Shown: piece by piece, positions 14,569-21,780 of the stretch
How positions within the stretch are numbered: the first letter of the stretch is position 1
Layout: each line of letters starts with the position of its first letter
Assembly (NCBI GenBank): GCA_946480565.1
Contig: CAMLKR010000022.1
Location: 1 to 22,374 of the forward strand
Direction: 5' to 3'
Length of the DNA: 22,374 bases
Source of the DNA: an uncultured Arenimonas sp.
Lineage (GTDB): Bacteria; Pseudomonadota; Gammaproteobacteria; Xanthomonadales; Xanthomonadaceae
Notes under the pieces: model-generated
What the model saw: only the letters and a program-made list of their open reading frames with translations
Told to the model about the DNA's origin: nothing
Database searches by the model: none
Position numbers and translations under genes: made by a program

Positions 14569-16508
14569 GCCCAGCCCCTGATTTCGCCGTCGGCGAGCGG
14601 CCGCTCCAGCTTTCCGCTTTCGCTCTGGGCGGCCCGGAGCAGGTGCGCCATGCCCACCGGCTGGTCCGATTCCGCCGCCAGGAAGGCGGCATTGAGCGCG
14701 ATGTTGCGGATGTTTCCGCCGGGCAGGCTCAACCTCGCCAGCTTGGCGAAGTCGATGTCCGCCAGCGGCACCTTTTCCGGGAAGGCTCGCCGCCAGATCG
14801 CCTCTCGCAGCGCGAGGTCGGGGAAGGGGAAGTTGACGATGAAGCGCAGGCGGCGATGGAAGGCCCGGTCCAACCCGGATTTCATGTTGCTGGTCAGTAC
14901 TGCCAGTCCCCGGTACGCCTCCATGCGCTGCAACAGATAGCTGACCTCGATGTTGGCGTACCGGTCATGGCTGTCCTTGACCTCGCTGCGCTTCCCGAAC
15001 AGCGCATCGGCCTCGTCGAACAGCAGGATGGCGCCGCTCTGTTCTGCGGCGTCGAAGACGCGGCGCAGGTTCTTCTCGGTCTCGCCGATGTACTTGCTCA
15101 CGATGGCCGAAAGGTCGATGCGGTACATGTCCAGCTCGAGCTCCCGGGCCAGGACTTCGGCGGCCAGCGTCTTGCCGGTGCCGCTTTCCCCGCAGAACAG
15201 CGCGCTTACGCCCAGCCCGCCGCCGCCGCGCTGGGCGAAGCCCCAGTCCTCGTAGACGCGGGCGCGCTGGCGCAGGTGCGCGGCGATCTGCCGCAGCGTG
15301 TTTCGCGGCGCGGGAGGCAGGATCAGGTCGTCCCAGCAGGCCCGAGCATCGATGCGTTCGGCGAGGTCGTCGAGCTGGGCCCGGCCCAGGTGCCGGCAGG
15401 CGCGCCAGATGCCGGCTTCGACGTCGTCCGCGCTGGGTTCGGTCGTCGCCGCAATCTCGGCGATGCTGGCCGCGCTGAGGCTGAAATGGCTCGACAGCGC
15501 GCCCAGGTCTCCGTTCACCAGCGCCGCGTACTCTCCCAGGGCCGATTGCCAGAGCAGACGCTGTTCGGTCGGGGGCGGGCGATCGACCGTCCAGCTGCGG
15601 CATGCGCGCTGCAGGCGAACCGGATCGCGAGAGCGGATGAACAGCGGCGCCTGCAGGTTCTCGGCGAAACGCTCGATGGTGGCCGCGGTCGTCGGTCCGT
15701 CGCCTTCCAGCAGCAGGGCTGCAGGCAGCAGCCGGGACTCGCGTTCCAGCAGGACCTGCAGAAGGTCCGTCTCCGCGGCGGAGGTGGGCAGGTCGACGGC
15801 ACGCAGCGAGTAGGTCCGGTAGCCGAGTTTCCCGGCGACCGAGGCGACAATGTCCTGCTGTCCCCTAGCATCGTTGCCTTCCAGAAGGGTTGGTTCGCCG
15901 TAGTGGGCCTCCGAACTGAGATGGGCGGCAATGCGGTCGGCCAGCGCGGCGTGGGTGGGCGAGAGCCGGGCCGGCGGCGGCAGCGGGGCCATCATCGGCC
16001 GTAGCCGGCTGTCGATGTGGTTGATGCCCGCGACAAAATGCAGGATGCGTTCGTCCACCCGCAGGGCACTGTCGACCAACCGGGTGCCGGCATCGATTTC
16101 CAGAAGCCGCCAGCGCCGCAGGGGACGCACCGGCGTCATTGCACTCCAGTGCGCGCCAGGAAGCCGGGCCATGGCCAGGCCGAAGCAGGGGCTGCGCAGC
16201 CCCCACCCGCCAGGGGTGAGGGCGCAGGCGTCCGCGGTGGCCGCGTCGAGTTCGACGCCGCAGCACAGCAGCAGCACCTGCCGCTCGAAATCGGAGAGGT
16301 CGAACACCTCGCCAACGATGTCGAGAGCGGCGGCGGCCGGCAGATCGTTGCGCGCCGCGGCCAGCGCGACCTGCAGAGCCCTGGCCTCCGCCTCTGCGCT
16401 CGTGTCCTGGCGATCCGTCAGGAGTCGATGGCGCAGGCAGGCCAGTTCGGCGGCCAGAACCCGCTGGTTGGCTTCGGTCCAATCCACCGGCGCGCTCGGC
16501 CCGGTCAT
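14565..16508 (-). CDS. AAA+ ATPase of the eCIS (Afp15/Pvc15-like)
   Basis: This 647-aa protein has a C-terminal AAA+ module with clear motifs: Walker A GESGTGKT (440-447), Walker B ILLFDEAD (494-501), sensor-1 Asn in LTSNM (538-542) and candidate arginine fingers in DRAFHRRLRF (547-556). An N-terminal domain (to about 180) and a degenerate nucleotide-binding-like domain (205-310, without an intact P-loop) precede it. This two-module arrangement is usual for Pvc15-type ATPases. In Afp the homologue is needed for particle assembly, and it may act as a remodelling chaperone for structural or cargo proteins. The ATG overlaps the Pvc16-like stop by four bases and the stop overlaps the 89-aa gene, so it is coupled to both the tail-terminator and cargo genes. 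Confidence 0.93.
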   Translation of the reverse strand: MTGPSAPVDWTEANQRVLAAELACLRHRLLTDRQDTSAEAEARALQVALAAARNDLPAAAALDIVGEVFDLSDFERQVLLLCCGVELDAATADACALTPGGWGLRSPCFGLAMARLPGAHWSAMTPVRPLRRWRLLEIDAGTRLVDSALRVDERILHFVAGINHIDSRLRPMMAPLPPPARLSPTHAALADRIAAHLSSEAHYGEPTLLEGNDARGQQDIVASVAGKLGYRTYSLRAVDLPTSAAETDLLQVLLERESRLLPAALLLEGDGPTTAATIERFAENLQAPLFIRSRDPVRLQRACRSWTVDRPPPTEQRLLWQSALGEYAALVNGDLGALSSHFSLSAASIAEIAATTEPSADDVEAGIWRACRHLGRAQLDDLAERIDARACWDDLILPPAPRNTLRQIAAHLRQRARVYEDWGFAQRGGGGLGVSALFCGESGTGKTLAAEVLARELELDMYRIDLSAIVSKYIGETEKNLRRVFDAAEQSGAILLFDEADALFGKRSEVKDSHDRYANIEVSYLLQRMEAYRGLAVLTSNMKSGLDRAFHRRLRFIVNFPFPDLALREAIWRRAFPEKVPLADIDFAKLARLSLPGGNIRNIALNAAFLAAESDQPVGMAHLLRAAQSESGKLERPLADGEIRGWA

Positions 16509-17839
16509 GCGATCTCGATCCGGTGGTCAAGGAAGACCGGCGGCGAAACCGACCGGTCCACCAGCTGGCTGTCGACGCCATCCACGCGCAGCCTCACCTG
16601 GTGCACGCCAACCGGCGCCCTGGCGATGCGGAAGGTCAGGCTGCTGGCCGGCAGGGCGTGCGGTTCGGAAACCACTTCCCGACTGCCCAGCAGCAGCGAT
16701 GCGCGCTGGTTGGGAAGCACCTGCGGTCGGCAGCCCAGGGTCAGGGTCGCCAGTTCGTCGGCGTCACGCAGGAACACCTCCGGTGGTGTCGTCAGGCTGG
16801 TGATCTCGGGGGCGATCTGCAGGTTGCCCTCGCTCGTGGTCAGGACGGCTGATTCTCCGGGCCGGACGAGCTCCATCGTGACCAGATAGTTCCCCGCCGG
16901 GATGTCCGCCGGCGCGTTCGGAAGGTTGAACTCCACTCGCTGCGCGCCGGCGCTGGAAGCTGGCTCGAGGCGATGTTCGATTCCCAGGCGCGGCAAGCTG
17001 AGCAGCAGCGCATGGCCGCTTCCATCCAGGTGCTGGCCCAGCACGGCGATGCTGTCGCCAAGGTGCGCGGCGATCCGCGAGCCCGGCAGCGCCAGCGATT
17101 CGATCCGTGGATAGGCCAGCGCCAAGCCCGTCTGCGCGACGATGCCGCGCTCGCGCGACACGGCCGGGTCGGTTTGGGAGGGCTCGCGTCCGCCGCGGGT
17201 CAGCACCGGTAGCGCCGACTGCGCCGGGCGCTCCGATTCGATCAGCACCACGGAAACCTGGTACGCGGCGGTGGGCCGGTAGTGCGCCTGCATCGCGGCC
17301 CAGATCTTGGACATCTCCTCGGTGTTCATCGGCGTGGGCGTGATGCGGATCTGCTCGTACTGTTCCGAGAGGTCCGAGGCGCGCAGGGCCTGGTAGACGC
17401 TGGGAAGCAGCGCGCCGTCGATCGGCATGCCCGGCGGGTTGAGCGCCTTGCGGATCGTCTCGCGCGCCGGTACCGGCGTCTGGTGCAGCAGCATCATGGC
17501 GTAGCCGAGCAGCACTTCGGCCTGGAGATCGCCGGTGCCGTAGGCGGTGACCAGGTAGTGCAGGTCCAGGGCCAGCGGCGGGTTTCCGGTCCGGGTTCCG
17601 CCGCGGCTTCTCGAGGGAAGGTCGAGGTTGCGCATCGCCGCGTTGTGGGTGACCTGGTGCAGGAAGAGGTTGATCTGCGGTTTGGCGTTCGCGCCCTCGA
17701 GGGCGATGCTGTCGGGGGCGACGGCGGATACCAGCACGCCCTGACCCATCGCATCGGTCACCTCGTGGTCGATGACGCCGCTGTCGAGCAGGTCCCGGAG
17801 GATGGCGGTGACGCCGGCGATGGCGAGCGAGTTGCTCAT
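16505..17839 (-). CDS. Pvc16-family (DUF4255) tail-terminator / sheath-associated protein
   Basis: This 444-aa protein opens with the DUF4255/Pvc16 N-terminal domain: AIAGVTAILRDLLDSGV, INLFLHQVTHNAAMRNLDLP, LDLHYLVTAYGTGDLQAEVL and LGYAMMLLHQTPVPARETI (to about 190). In Afp/PVC the short Afp16/Pvc16 caps the tube and ends polymerisation. Here the domain is followed by about 200 extra residues of beta-rich sequence, which look like two Ig-like/IPT-type modules (for example DSIAVLGQHLDGSGHALLL and PADIPAGNYLVTMELVRPGE). This longer form is common in environmental eCIS. It overlaps both neighbours by four bases (ATGA). The family is secure; the function of the C-terminal modules is unknown. Confidence 0.88.
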   Translation of the reverse strand: MSNSLAIAGVTAILRDLLDSGVIDHEVTDAMGQGVLVSAVAPDSIALEGANAKPQINLFLHQVTHNAAMRNLDLPSRSRGGTRTGNPPLALDLHYLVTAYGTGDLQAEVLLGYAMMLLHQTPVPARETIRKALNPPGMPIDGALLPSVYQALRASDLSEQYEQIRITPTPMNTEEMSKIWAAMQAHYRPTAAYQVSVVLIESERPAQSALPVLTRGGREPSQTDPAVSRERGIVAQTGLALAYPRIESLALPGSRIAAHLGDSIAVLGQHLDGSGHALLLSLPRLGIEHRLEPASSAGAQRVEFNLPNAPADIPAGNYLVTMELVRPGESAVLTTSEGNLQIAPEITSLTTPPEVFLRDADELATLTLGCRPQVLPNQRASLLLGSREVVSEPHALPASSLTFRIARAPVGVHQVRLRVDGVDSQLVDRSVSPPVFLDHRIEIA

Positions 17840-18588
17840 GGCGACTTCCTGCCGCGCTTCTGCAGGTAGGCGTCCAGCGACATCGGCTTGCGTTCCGGGC
17901 CGGAGTCGCGTCCGCCGCCGCGCGCATGCGCGGCCGTGGCGGCGGTCAACTCGATGCGACCGATGTGGATGTGTACTTCCGGTGCGACAGGCTTGGGGTC
18001 CAGTGTCCGGGAGCTGCTCGCCGGTGCGTGCGTCCCGGCCGCCCGACCGTGCGACGGCACCAGGCCGGCGGCCTTCATCGGCGCGCGCGCATCGGCGGCC
18101 GGAAAGATGCGATTGGGATCACGCGGCCGAACCGTTTGCTCCCCCGTCCTGATCCGGGAGCTTGTCTGGCCGCGTCGGGCGGCCGACCCCGCGTCATCGG
18201 TCAGGGCGGGCACGCCGGCGTCTGCCGTCGCGGTCGGGCGGCCGTTCCGCAGAACGGGCAACCGTTCGTCGCGAGGTCCTGGTGCCACGGGCGTTTCGGC
18301 ATCGCCTGCCGAAGCCGGTGCCGCTGCGGGTCGACCGCGCTTTTGCGGGGCCGCGGCGTCGCCATCGGATGATCCGGGCTTCGGGGCGGCCGCTGTCGAT
18401 GGGCGCGCCGGGTGCATTGCACGCGTCCCGGCATCCGCCTTGATCACGGTCGCCGTGGGTTCCGGCGCCGCATCGTCGACGGCCGCGTCGCGCGCGAGCT
18501 CTCCGGCGAATGGGGCTGCCGCGGCCGAACGCAGGGATATCGCGGGGCGCAGCGCCTGTTCGGCCAGCTGTCGGAAGAAGCCGGCCAT
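17836..18588 (-). CDS. Low-complexity eCIS-associated protein with conserved C-terminal IGRIEL / SLDAYLQ motif (250 aa)
   Basis: The protein begins with a short amphipathic helix (MAGFFRQLAEQALRPAISLR), then about 180 residues of disordered Ala/Pro/Arg/Asp-rich sequence. It ends with a structured tail containing EVHIHIGRIEL (204-214) and SLDAYLQKR (237-245). I recognise this tail pattern from small proteins encoded near the sheath, tube and DUF4255 genes of other eCIS clusters, where no function is assigned. The strand motif is similar to that of the 89-aa protein farther along the operon. The start overlaps the preceding stop by one base (TGATG) and the stop overlaps the Pvc16-like gene, supporting expression. 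A role as assembly adaptor, with a helix at one end and a docking motif at the other, is speculation. Confidence 0.75.
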   Translation of the reverse strand: MAGFFRQLAEQALRPAISLRSAAAAPFAGELARDAAVDDAAPEPTATVIKADAGTRAMHPARPSTAAAPKPGSSDGDAAAPQKRGRPAAAPASAGDAETPVAPGPRDERLPVLRNGRPTATADAGVPALTDDAGSAARRGQTSSRIRTGEQTVRPRDPNRIFPAADARAPMKAAGLVPSHGRAAGTHAPASSSRTLDPKPVAPEVHIHIGRIELTAATAAHARGGGRDSGPERKPMSLDAYLQKRGRKSP

Positions 18589-19283
18589 CAGTGCAGCCTC
18601 TCCAGATAGGCCGCGCGGCGCGATTCACCCAATGCGAGGATCGCGCGCTCGCTCCAGCCGTAGGCACGGGCGAGGCGGTGTACGTCGTCCAGGAGCGCCA
18701 TCGCGCGGGCGTCGATTTCCTCCCACAGGAAGGCGCCTGGGTCGAAGCCCAGATTCCATTGCCCACCGCAGACCTCGCAGGCCAGCGCCAACTGGAGCTG
18801 GCGTTCGGCAGCCAGGGCGGACAGGCCTTGGTCGACGTCGTCGAAATCGGCGGCATTGACCTGATCCGGCGCCAGAGCGCAGCGACGGAACAGCTCAAGT
18901 TCGGTCGAAGCGAGGTCCCGGGACCGCACGGCCGCGACGAGATCGCGGCAACGCGGCAACCGGAACTGCCGGCCGCCGGCGTCGGTGTAGAGCGGGCCCG
19001 GCGGGAGCGGCGTGTCGTCCTGCACGTCCCGGATGTCGAACTCGACTTCGATGTCCGCGGTGCAATGCGGGCATTGGCCGCGGCCCGATACCCGTGAGCC
19101 GAAAAGGTGCCGCCGCAGCCGCAGCAGATGCCAATCACGCTGCCCCAGGTCAAGGTTGGCCAGGGCCTCGGTATCCTGTCCGGGCAATGCCCACGCGAGC
19201 AGGCGCAGCGCGCGCGCCGGCGGGTTGCAATGGCTGGCCTGCTCCCACATCTGCAGAAGCATCGTGGCACCGGTCCGGACCAT
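18588..19283 (-). CDS. gp26-like baseplate/hub assembly protein with two CxxC motifs
   Basis: This 231-aa protein has the features of the T4 baseplate hub assembly (gp26-like) proteins found right after the tube gene in many eCIS. It is helix-rich with RALRLLAWALPGQDTEALAN, then LDLGQRDWHLLRLRRHLFG, CPHC (71-74), FRLPRCRDL and ACEVCGGQW (CxxC at 169-172). The four cysteines very likely bind one zinc. The C-terminus (WSERAILALGESRRAAYLER) is typical of this group. The ATG at 19283 lies two bases after the tube stop. An alternative ATG at 19262 would shorten it by seven residues. Function is inferred to be assembly of the baseplate hub; it may not be in the mature particle. Confidence 0.8.
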   Translation of the reverse strand: MVRTGATMLLQMWEQASHCNPPARALRLLAWALPGQDTEALANLDLGQRDWHLLRLRRHLFGSRVSGRGQCPHCTADIEVEFDIRDVQDDTPLPPGPLYTDAGGRQFRLPRCRDLVAAVRSRDLASTELELFRRCALAPDQVNAADFDDVDQGLSALAAERQLQLALACEVCGGQWNLGFDPGAFLWEEIDARAMALLDDVHRLARAYGWSERAILALGESRRAAYLERLH

Positions 19284-19285
19284 GG

Positions 19286-19813
19286 TCAGACCGCCGGCTC
19301 GGTGAACCCGATCTCGGCCGGCTCGGCCACGTCGTAATCGCGCTCCCAGCCCTCGTTCTCGAGCTTGATGGACTGGATGGCGACGGCGTTGGCGTTGGCG
19401 TCGAGGTCGGGCAGGGCCTGGAATTCCGAAACCCAGCAGCGGTAGACCTTGTAGGCGATCGCCAGCTGGCCGGCCTCGTTGTACATCTCGATGATCAGGT
19501 CCTTGCGGAAGTCCTTGAGCGAGGTTTCCTTGCCCAGGCCCGAACCGAAGTTCCAGACCTTGTTGGCCCACCTCTCGAACTCGGTGTCGTGGGTGACGCC
19601 GCGTTCGAGCGTGATCGCCTCGTATTTGCTGCGCCCTGGCGACTTGCGCGACGTGGACGGGTCACCGCCGTTGCGGTGCTCGACCACCTCGGTGCTGCGC
19701 TTGAGTGCGCCGACCTTGGAAACGCCGGCGACGTAGCGGCCGTCCCACTTCACCCGGAACTTGAAGTTCTTGTAGGGGTCGAGCCGACGGGCGTTGACGC
19801 TGAACTGTGCCAT
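19286..19813 (-). CDS. Inner tube protein (gp19/Hcp-like, Afp1/Pvc1-like)
   Basis: This 175-aa protein is a full-length contractile tail tube subunit. It begins with FSVNARRLDPYKNFKFRVKW and GRYVAGVSKVGALKRSTEVV. The family hallmarks are EHRNGGDPSTSRKSPGRSKY (residues 46-65), EAITLERGVTHDTEFERWAN, and a C-terminal IQSIKLENEGWERDY segment. Hexamer rings of this protein stack to form the hollow needle driven out on contraction, whose lumen can hold cargo in eCIS. A strong Shine-Dalgarno precedes the ATG and only 22 bases separate it from the sheath stop. It is the only tube paralogue in the window besides the CIS tube-initiator protein at 9.4-10 kb. Confidence 0.96.
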   Translation of the reverse strand: MAQFSVNARRLDPYKNFKFRVKWDGRYVAGVSKVGALKRSTEVVEHRNGGDPSTSRKSPGRSKYEAITLERGVTHDTEFERWANKVWNFGSGLGKETSLKDFRKDLIIEMYNEAGQLAIAYKVYRCWVSEFQALPDLDANANAVAIQSIKLENEGWERDYDVAEPAEIGFTEPAV

Positions 19814-19817
19814 GGTG

Positions 19818-19824
19818 TCCTCCT
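19818..19824 (-). promoter_or_regulatory. Strong ribosome binding site of the tube gene
   Basis: AGGAGGA on the minus strand ends five bases before the tube ATG (start base at 19813). It is the most complete Shine-Dalgarno sequence I see in the operon, fitting a subunit needed in hundreds of copies, and it supports this start. Confidence 0.8.
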
Positions 19825-19835
19825 GGATTCCGGGC

Positions 19836-21431
19836 TCAGACCTGCGCCTGGAGCGCGATCTGCTGGATCTTGATGACCACGAACTCCGCTGGCTTCAGCG
19901 GCGCGAAGCCGACCTCGACGTTGACGATGCCGTTGTCGATGTCGGTCTGGGTGGTGGTCTCGTGGCTGCACTTGACGAAGTAGGCCTCGCGCGGCGTCGC
20001 GCCCTGGAAGGCGCCGTCGATGAAAAGCGAATGCATGAAGGCGCCGACATTGAGGCGGATCTGCGCCCACAGCGGCTCGTCGTTGGGTTCGAACACCACC
20101 CACTGGGTGCCGCGGAACAGGGTTTCCTCTATGAACAGGGCGAGCCGGCGGATCGGGATGTACTTCCATTCGCTGGCCAGGCGGTCGTCGCCGCGCAGCG
20201 TGCGCGCGCCCCAGACGATGTTGCCCGCGGCCGGGAAGTTGCGCAGGCAGTTCAGGCCGAGCGGATTGAGCTCGCCGTTCTCGCTGTCGGTCAGCGGCAC
20301 CGAGAGGCCCGAAAGGCCGTTGAGCGTCGCTTCCAGCCCGGCTGGCGCCTTCCAGACGCCGCGCGAGGCGTCGGTGCGGGCGATGACGCCGGCGATCGCG
20401 CCGCAGGGCGCGAAGGTATCGATCAGGCCGTCGCGCAGGGGATTGGGCTGGCGCAGGCGCGGGAAATACACCGCGGCGTTGCGGCTGCGGGTGTTGAAGG
20501 CGGTGATGCCGGCCTTGGCGGTGGCGACGTCGGTCCAGCTGCTGGGCGGGTCGATGACCAGGAAGGCGCGGCGGTCCTCGCAGTATTTCGCGGCATCCGC
20601 CACCAGGGCCGCATCGACGTCCTGGTCGGCGATGCCCGCCGTAGCCAGGTAGGGCGGAATGCACAGCAGGTTGAACAGGTCCACGCGCTCGAGCGCGTAC
20701 AGGCCCTTCTTCGCCGCGGCAAGGCCGGGGCCGGTGAAACTGTTTGCCACCAGCGCAAGGCCGTCGCCCGCCGGCGTGCCGACGGAATCGTTGGCGGTAT
20801 TCCCGACCCAGACGCTGGTGCCGGGTGCCGGCGCGGCGTGCGCGGTGGGGGCGACCAGCGGCGTCGGTGCGCGGACGAGCCTGGACTGCGCTTCGAGCAG
20901 GCGGTCGATGCGACGCGCGCTTTCGACCACGGTGACGTTCCGGAACTCCTCCTCCACGCCGGTGCGGGTGTCGCGCACGCGCAGGTTGAACAAGTCGGTG
21001 GTGGCGACGCCGAGCTGGGCGGCGGCTTCCGTGGCGATGCTGGCGGCGACACTTTCCACCCGCGCCCGCAGCGAATTGCCCCAGGACCCGGGCGACGCGG
21101 CGCGCAGCTGCAGCCCGTTGGCGTCGATCTCCGCGGTGGCCGGCGGCGCGCCGGGCGCGGTATTGGTGTTGTAGAGGCGGACGACGATGGCCTTGCCGCC
21201 GCCGTTGTTGAAGAAGTCGCGGACGGCGAACCCGAGCCGCGATTCCTTCCAGAGCCCGCCGAACACCCGCTCGAAGTCGGCGTAGCTGCCGAGCGTTTGC
21301 GGATCGTCGACCGGTCCGTGCATCGCGCGGCCGATGAAGGCGGTCGTGGAGGTCGCCACCCCGGTGATGGCGCGGGCCGTGCTGGGGATTTCCTCGATGT
21401 AGACGCCCGGGTGTGCAAGGGTGGCAGGCAT
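19836..21431 (-). CDS. Contractile sheath protein (gp18-like, Afp2-4/Pvc2-4-like)
   Basis: This 531-aa protein is a complete contractile sheath subunit. The N-terminal HPGVYIEEIPSTARAITGV (7-25) provides the linker strand of the sheath mesh. It is followed by TSTTAFIGRAMHGPVDDPQT, FERVFGGLWKES and RDFFNNGGGKAIVVRL. A variable, surface-exposed region lies in the middle. The conserved C-terminal core includes VVFEPNDEPLWAQIRLNVG, GAFQGATPREAYFVKCSHET, and a final PAEFVVIKIQQIALQAQV strand that inserts into the neighbouring subunit. It is the first gene of the putative operon, with AAGGAGT placed six bases before the ATG. Only one sheath gene is present, unlike the three of Afp and PVC, so the sheath should be homo-hexameric throughout. 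Confidence 0.97.
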   Translation of the reverse strand: MPATLAHPGVYIEEIPSTARAITGVATSTTAFIGRAMHGPVDDPQTLGSYADFERVFGGLWKESRLGFAVRDFFNNGGGKAIVVRLYNTNTAPGAPPATAEIDANGLQLRAASPGSWGNSLRARVESVAASIATEAAAQLGVATTDLFNLRVRDTRTGVEEEFRNVTVVESARRIDRLLEAQSRLVRAPTPLVAPTAHAAPAPGTSVWVGNTANDSVGTPAGDGLALVANSFTGPGLAAAKKGLYALERVDLFNLLCIPPYLATAGIADQDVDAALVADAAKYCEDRRAFLVIDPPSSWTDVATAKAGITAFNTRSRNAAVYFPRLRQPNPLRDGLIDTFAPCGAIAGVIARTDASRGVWKAPAGLEATLNGLSGLSVPLTDSENGELNPLGLNCLRNFPAAGNIVWGARTLRGDDRLASEWKYIPIRRLALFIEETLFRGTQWVVFEPNDEPLWAQIRLNVGAFMHSLFIDGAFQGATPREAYFVKCSHETTTQTDIDNGIVNVEVGFAPLKPAEFVVIKIQQIALQAQV

Positions 21432-21437
21432 GCGTGG

Positions 21438-21444
21438 ACTCCTT
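21438..21444 (-). promoter_or_regulatory. Ribosome binding site of the sheath gene
   Basis: AAGGAGT on the minus strand lies six bases upstream of the ATG at 21431. It fixes the start of the first operon gene. Confidence 0.75.
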
Positions 21445-21460
21445 GGGCTTGGACGCGTTC

Positions 21461-21479
21461 CGCACGGTGCCTCCGTGCG
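21461..21479 (-). promoter_or_regulatory. Hairpin in the 5' leader of the sheath gene
   Basis: Inverted repeat arms CGCACGG and CCGTGCG (seven pairs) flank a five-base loop, about 30 bases upstream of the sheath ATG and 17 bases upstream of its Shine-Dalgarno. It could be an RNA stem in the leader or simply chance in GC-rich DNA. Confidence 0.35.
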
Positions 21480-21533
21480 TCGCGTCCGCTGTTGGAAGGG
21501 ATCGCGCCGCAGTGGATGGCTCTGTCTGCCGGC

Positions 21534-21551
21534 TGGACCGGCCGGTGGACC
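21534..21551. promoter_or_regulatory. Palindrome ACCGGCCGGT within direct repeats TGGACC; candidate operator
   Basis: A perfect ten-base palindrome (21537-21546) is overlapped at each end by a TGGACC direct repeat (21534-21539 and 21546-21551). The location about 110 bases upstream of the first gene suits a regulator site. In DNA this GC rich, chance is a real alternative. Confidence 0.25.
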
Positions 21552-21740
21552 ACTGCGTGCGGCGAACGGAATGTCCGTGTGCGAATTCAGACGACGAGCT
21601 TTCTCGCACAGTCAGGCCACGCGGCGATGACCGAAGCGACTCGGAGACCCGTAAGCGCCGCTTGCATTCGTGGACGCGGCGCCGCCGGCGCAGCGTTGCG
21701 GCGGGGCGCTAAGCGTTACCGCACAAGATCGGGCCAGACT

Positions 21741-21769
21741 GGCTTGCCGGTAAGCCGCGCTGGCGCGGC
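21741..21769 (-). terminator. Candidate weak terminator after recQ (adjacent hairpins, poor U-tract)
   Basis: Just downstream of the recQ stop, the minus strand can fold a GC-rich hairpin (arms GCCGCG/CGCGGC, 21754-21769) next to a second, smaller one (arms GGCTT/AAGCC, 21741-21756). They share bases, so only one forms at a time. There is no real run of T after either, so intrinsic termination would be inefficient. Confidence 0.3.
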
Positions 21770-21780
21770 GGCCATTCGCC

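Larger units (their letters stand above)
21432..21780 (-). promoter_or_regulatory. Non-coding leader/intergenic region between recQ and the eCIS operon
   Basis: This 349-base stretch is the only gap over 25 bases in the window and the only plausible place for the operon promoter. I found no supported gene in it; the open frames that cross it are continuations of shadow frames. It holds a short hairpin at 21461-21479, a perfect ten-base palindrome at 21537-21546, and hairpins near the recQ end. I could not identify a convincing -35/-10 pair on the minus strand, so an alternative-sigma or activator-dependent promoter is possible. Confidence 0.5.

Noticed and set aside
14303..14692. Upstream extension of the 736-aa DUF4157 protein to an earlier start
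   Set aside because: The added residues are Arg/Ala/Pro shadow sequence over the 89-aa gene and ATPase end. The ATG at 14302 has the operon's usual ATGA overlap and the natural protein start.
19284..19571. Upstream extension of the gp26-like gene into the tube gene
   Set aside because: The extension is an out-of-frame reading of the tube gene. The ATG at 19283, two bases after the tube stop, gives the expected protein.
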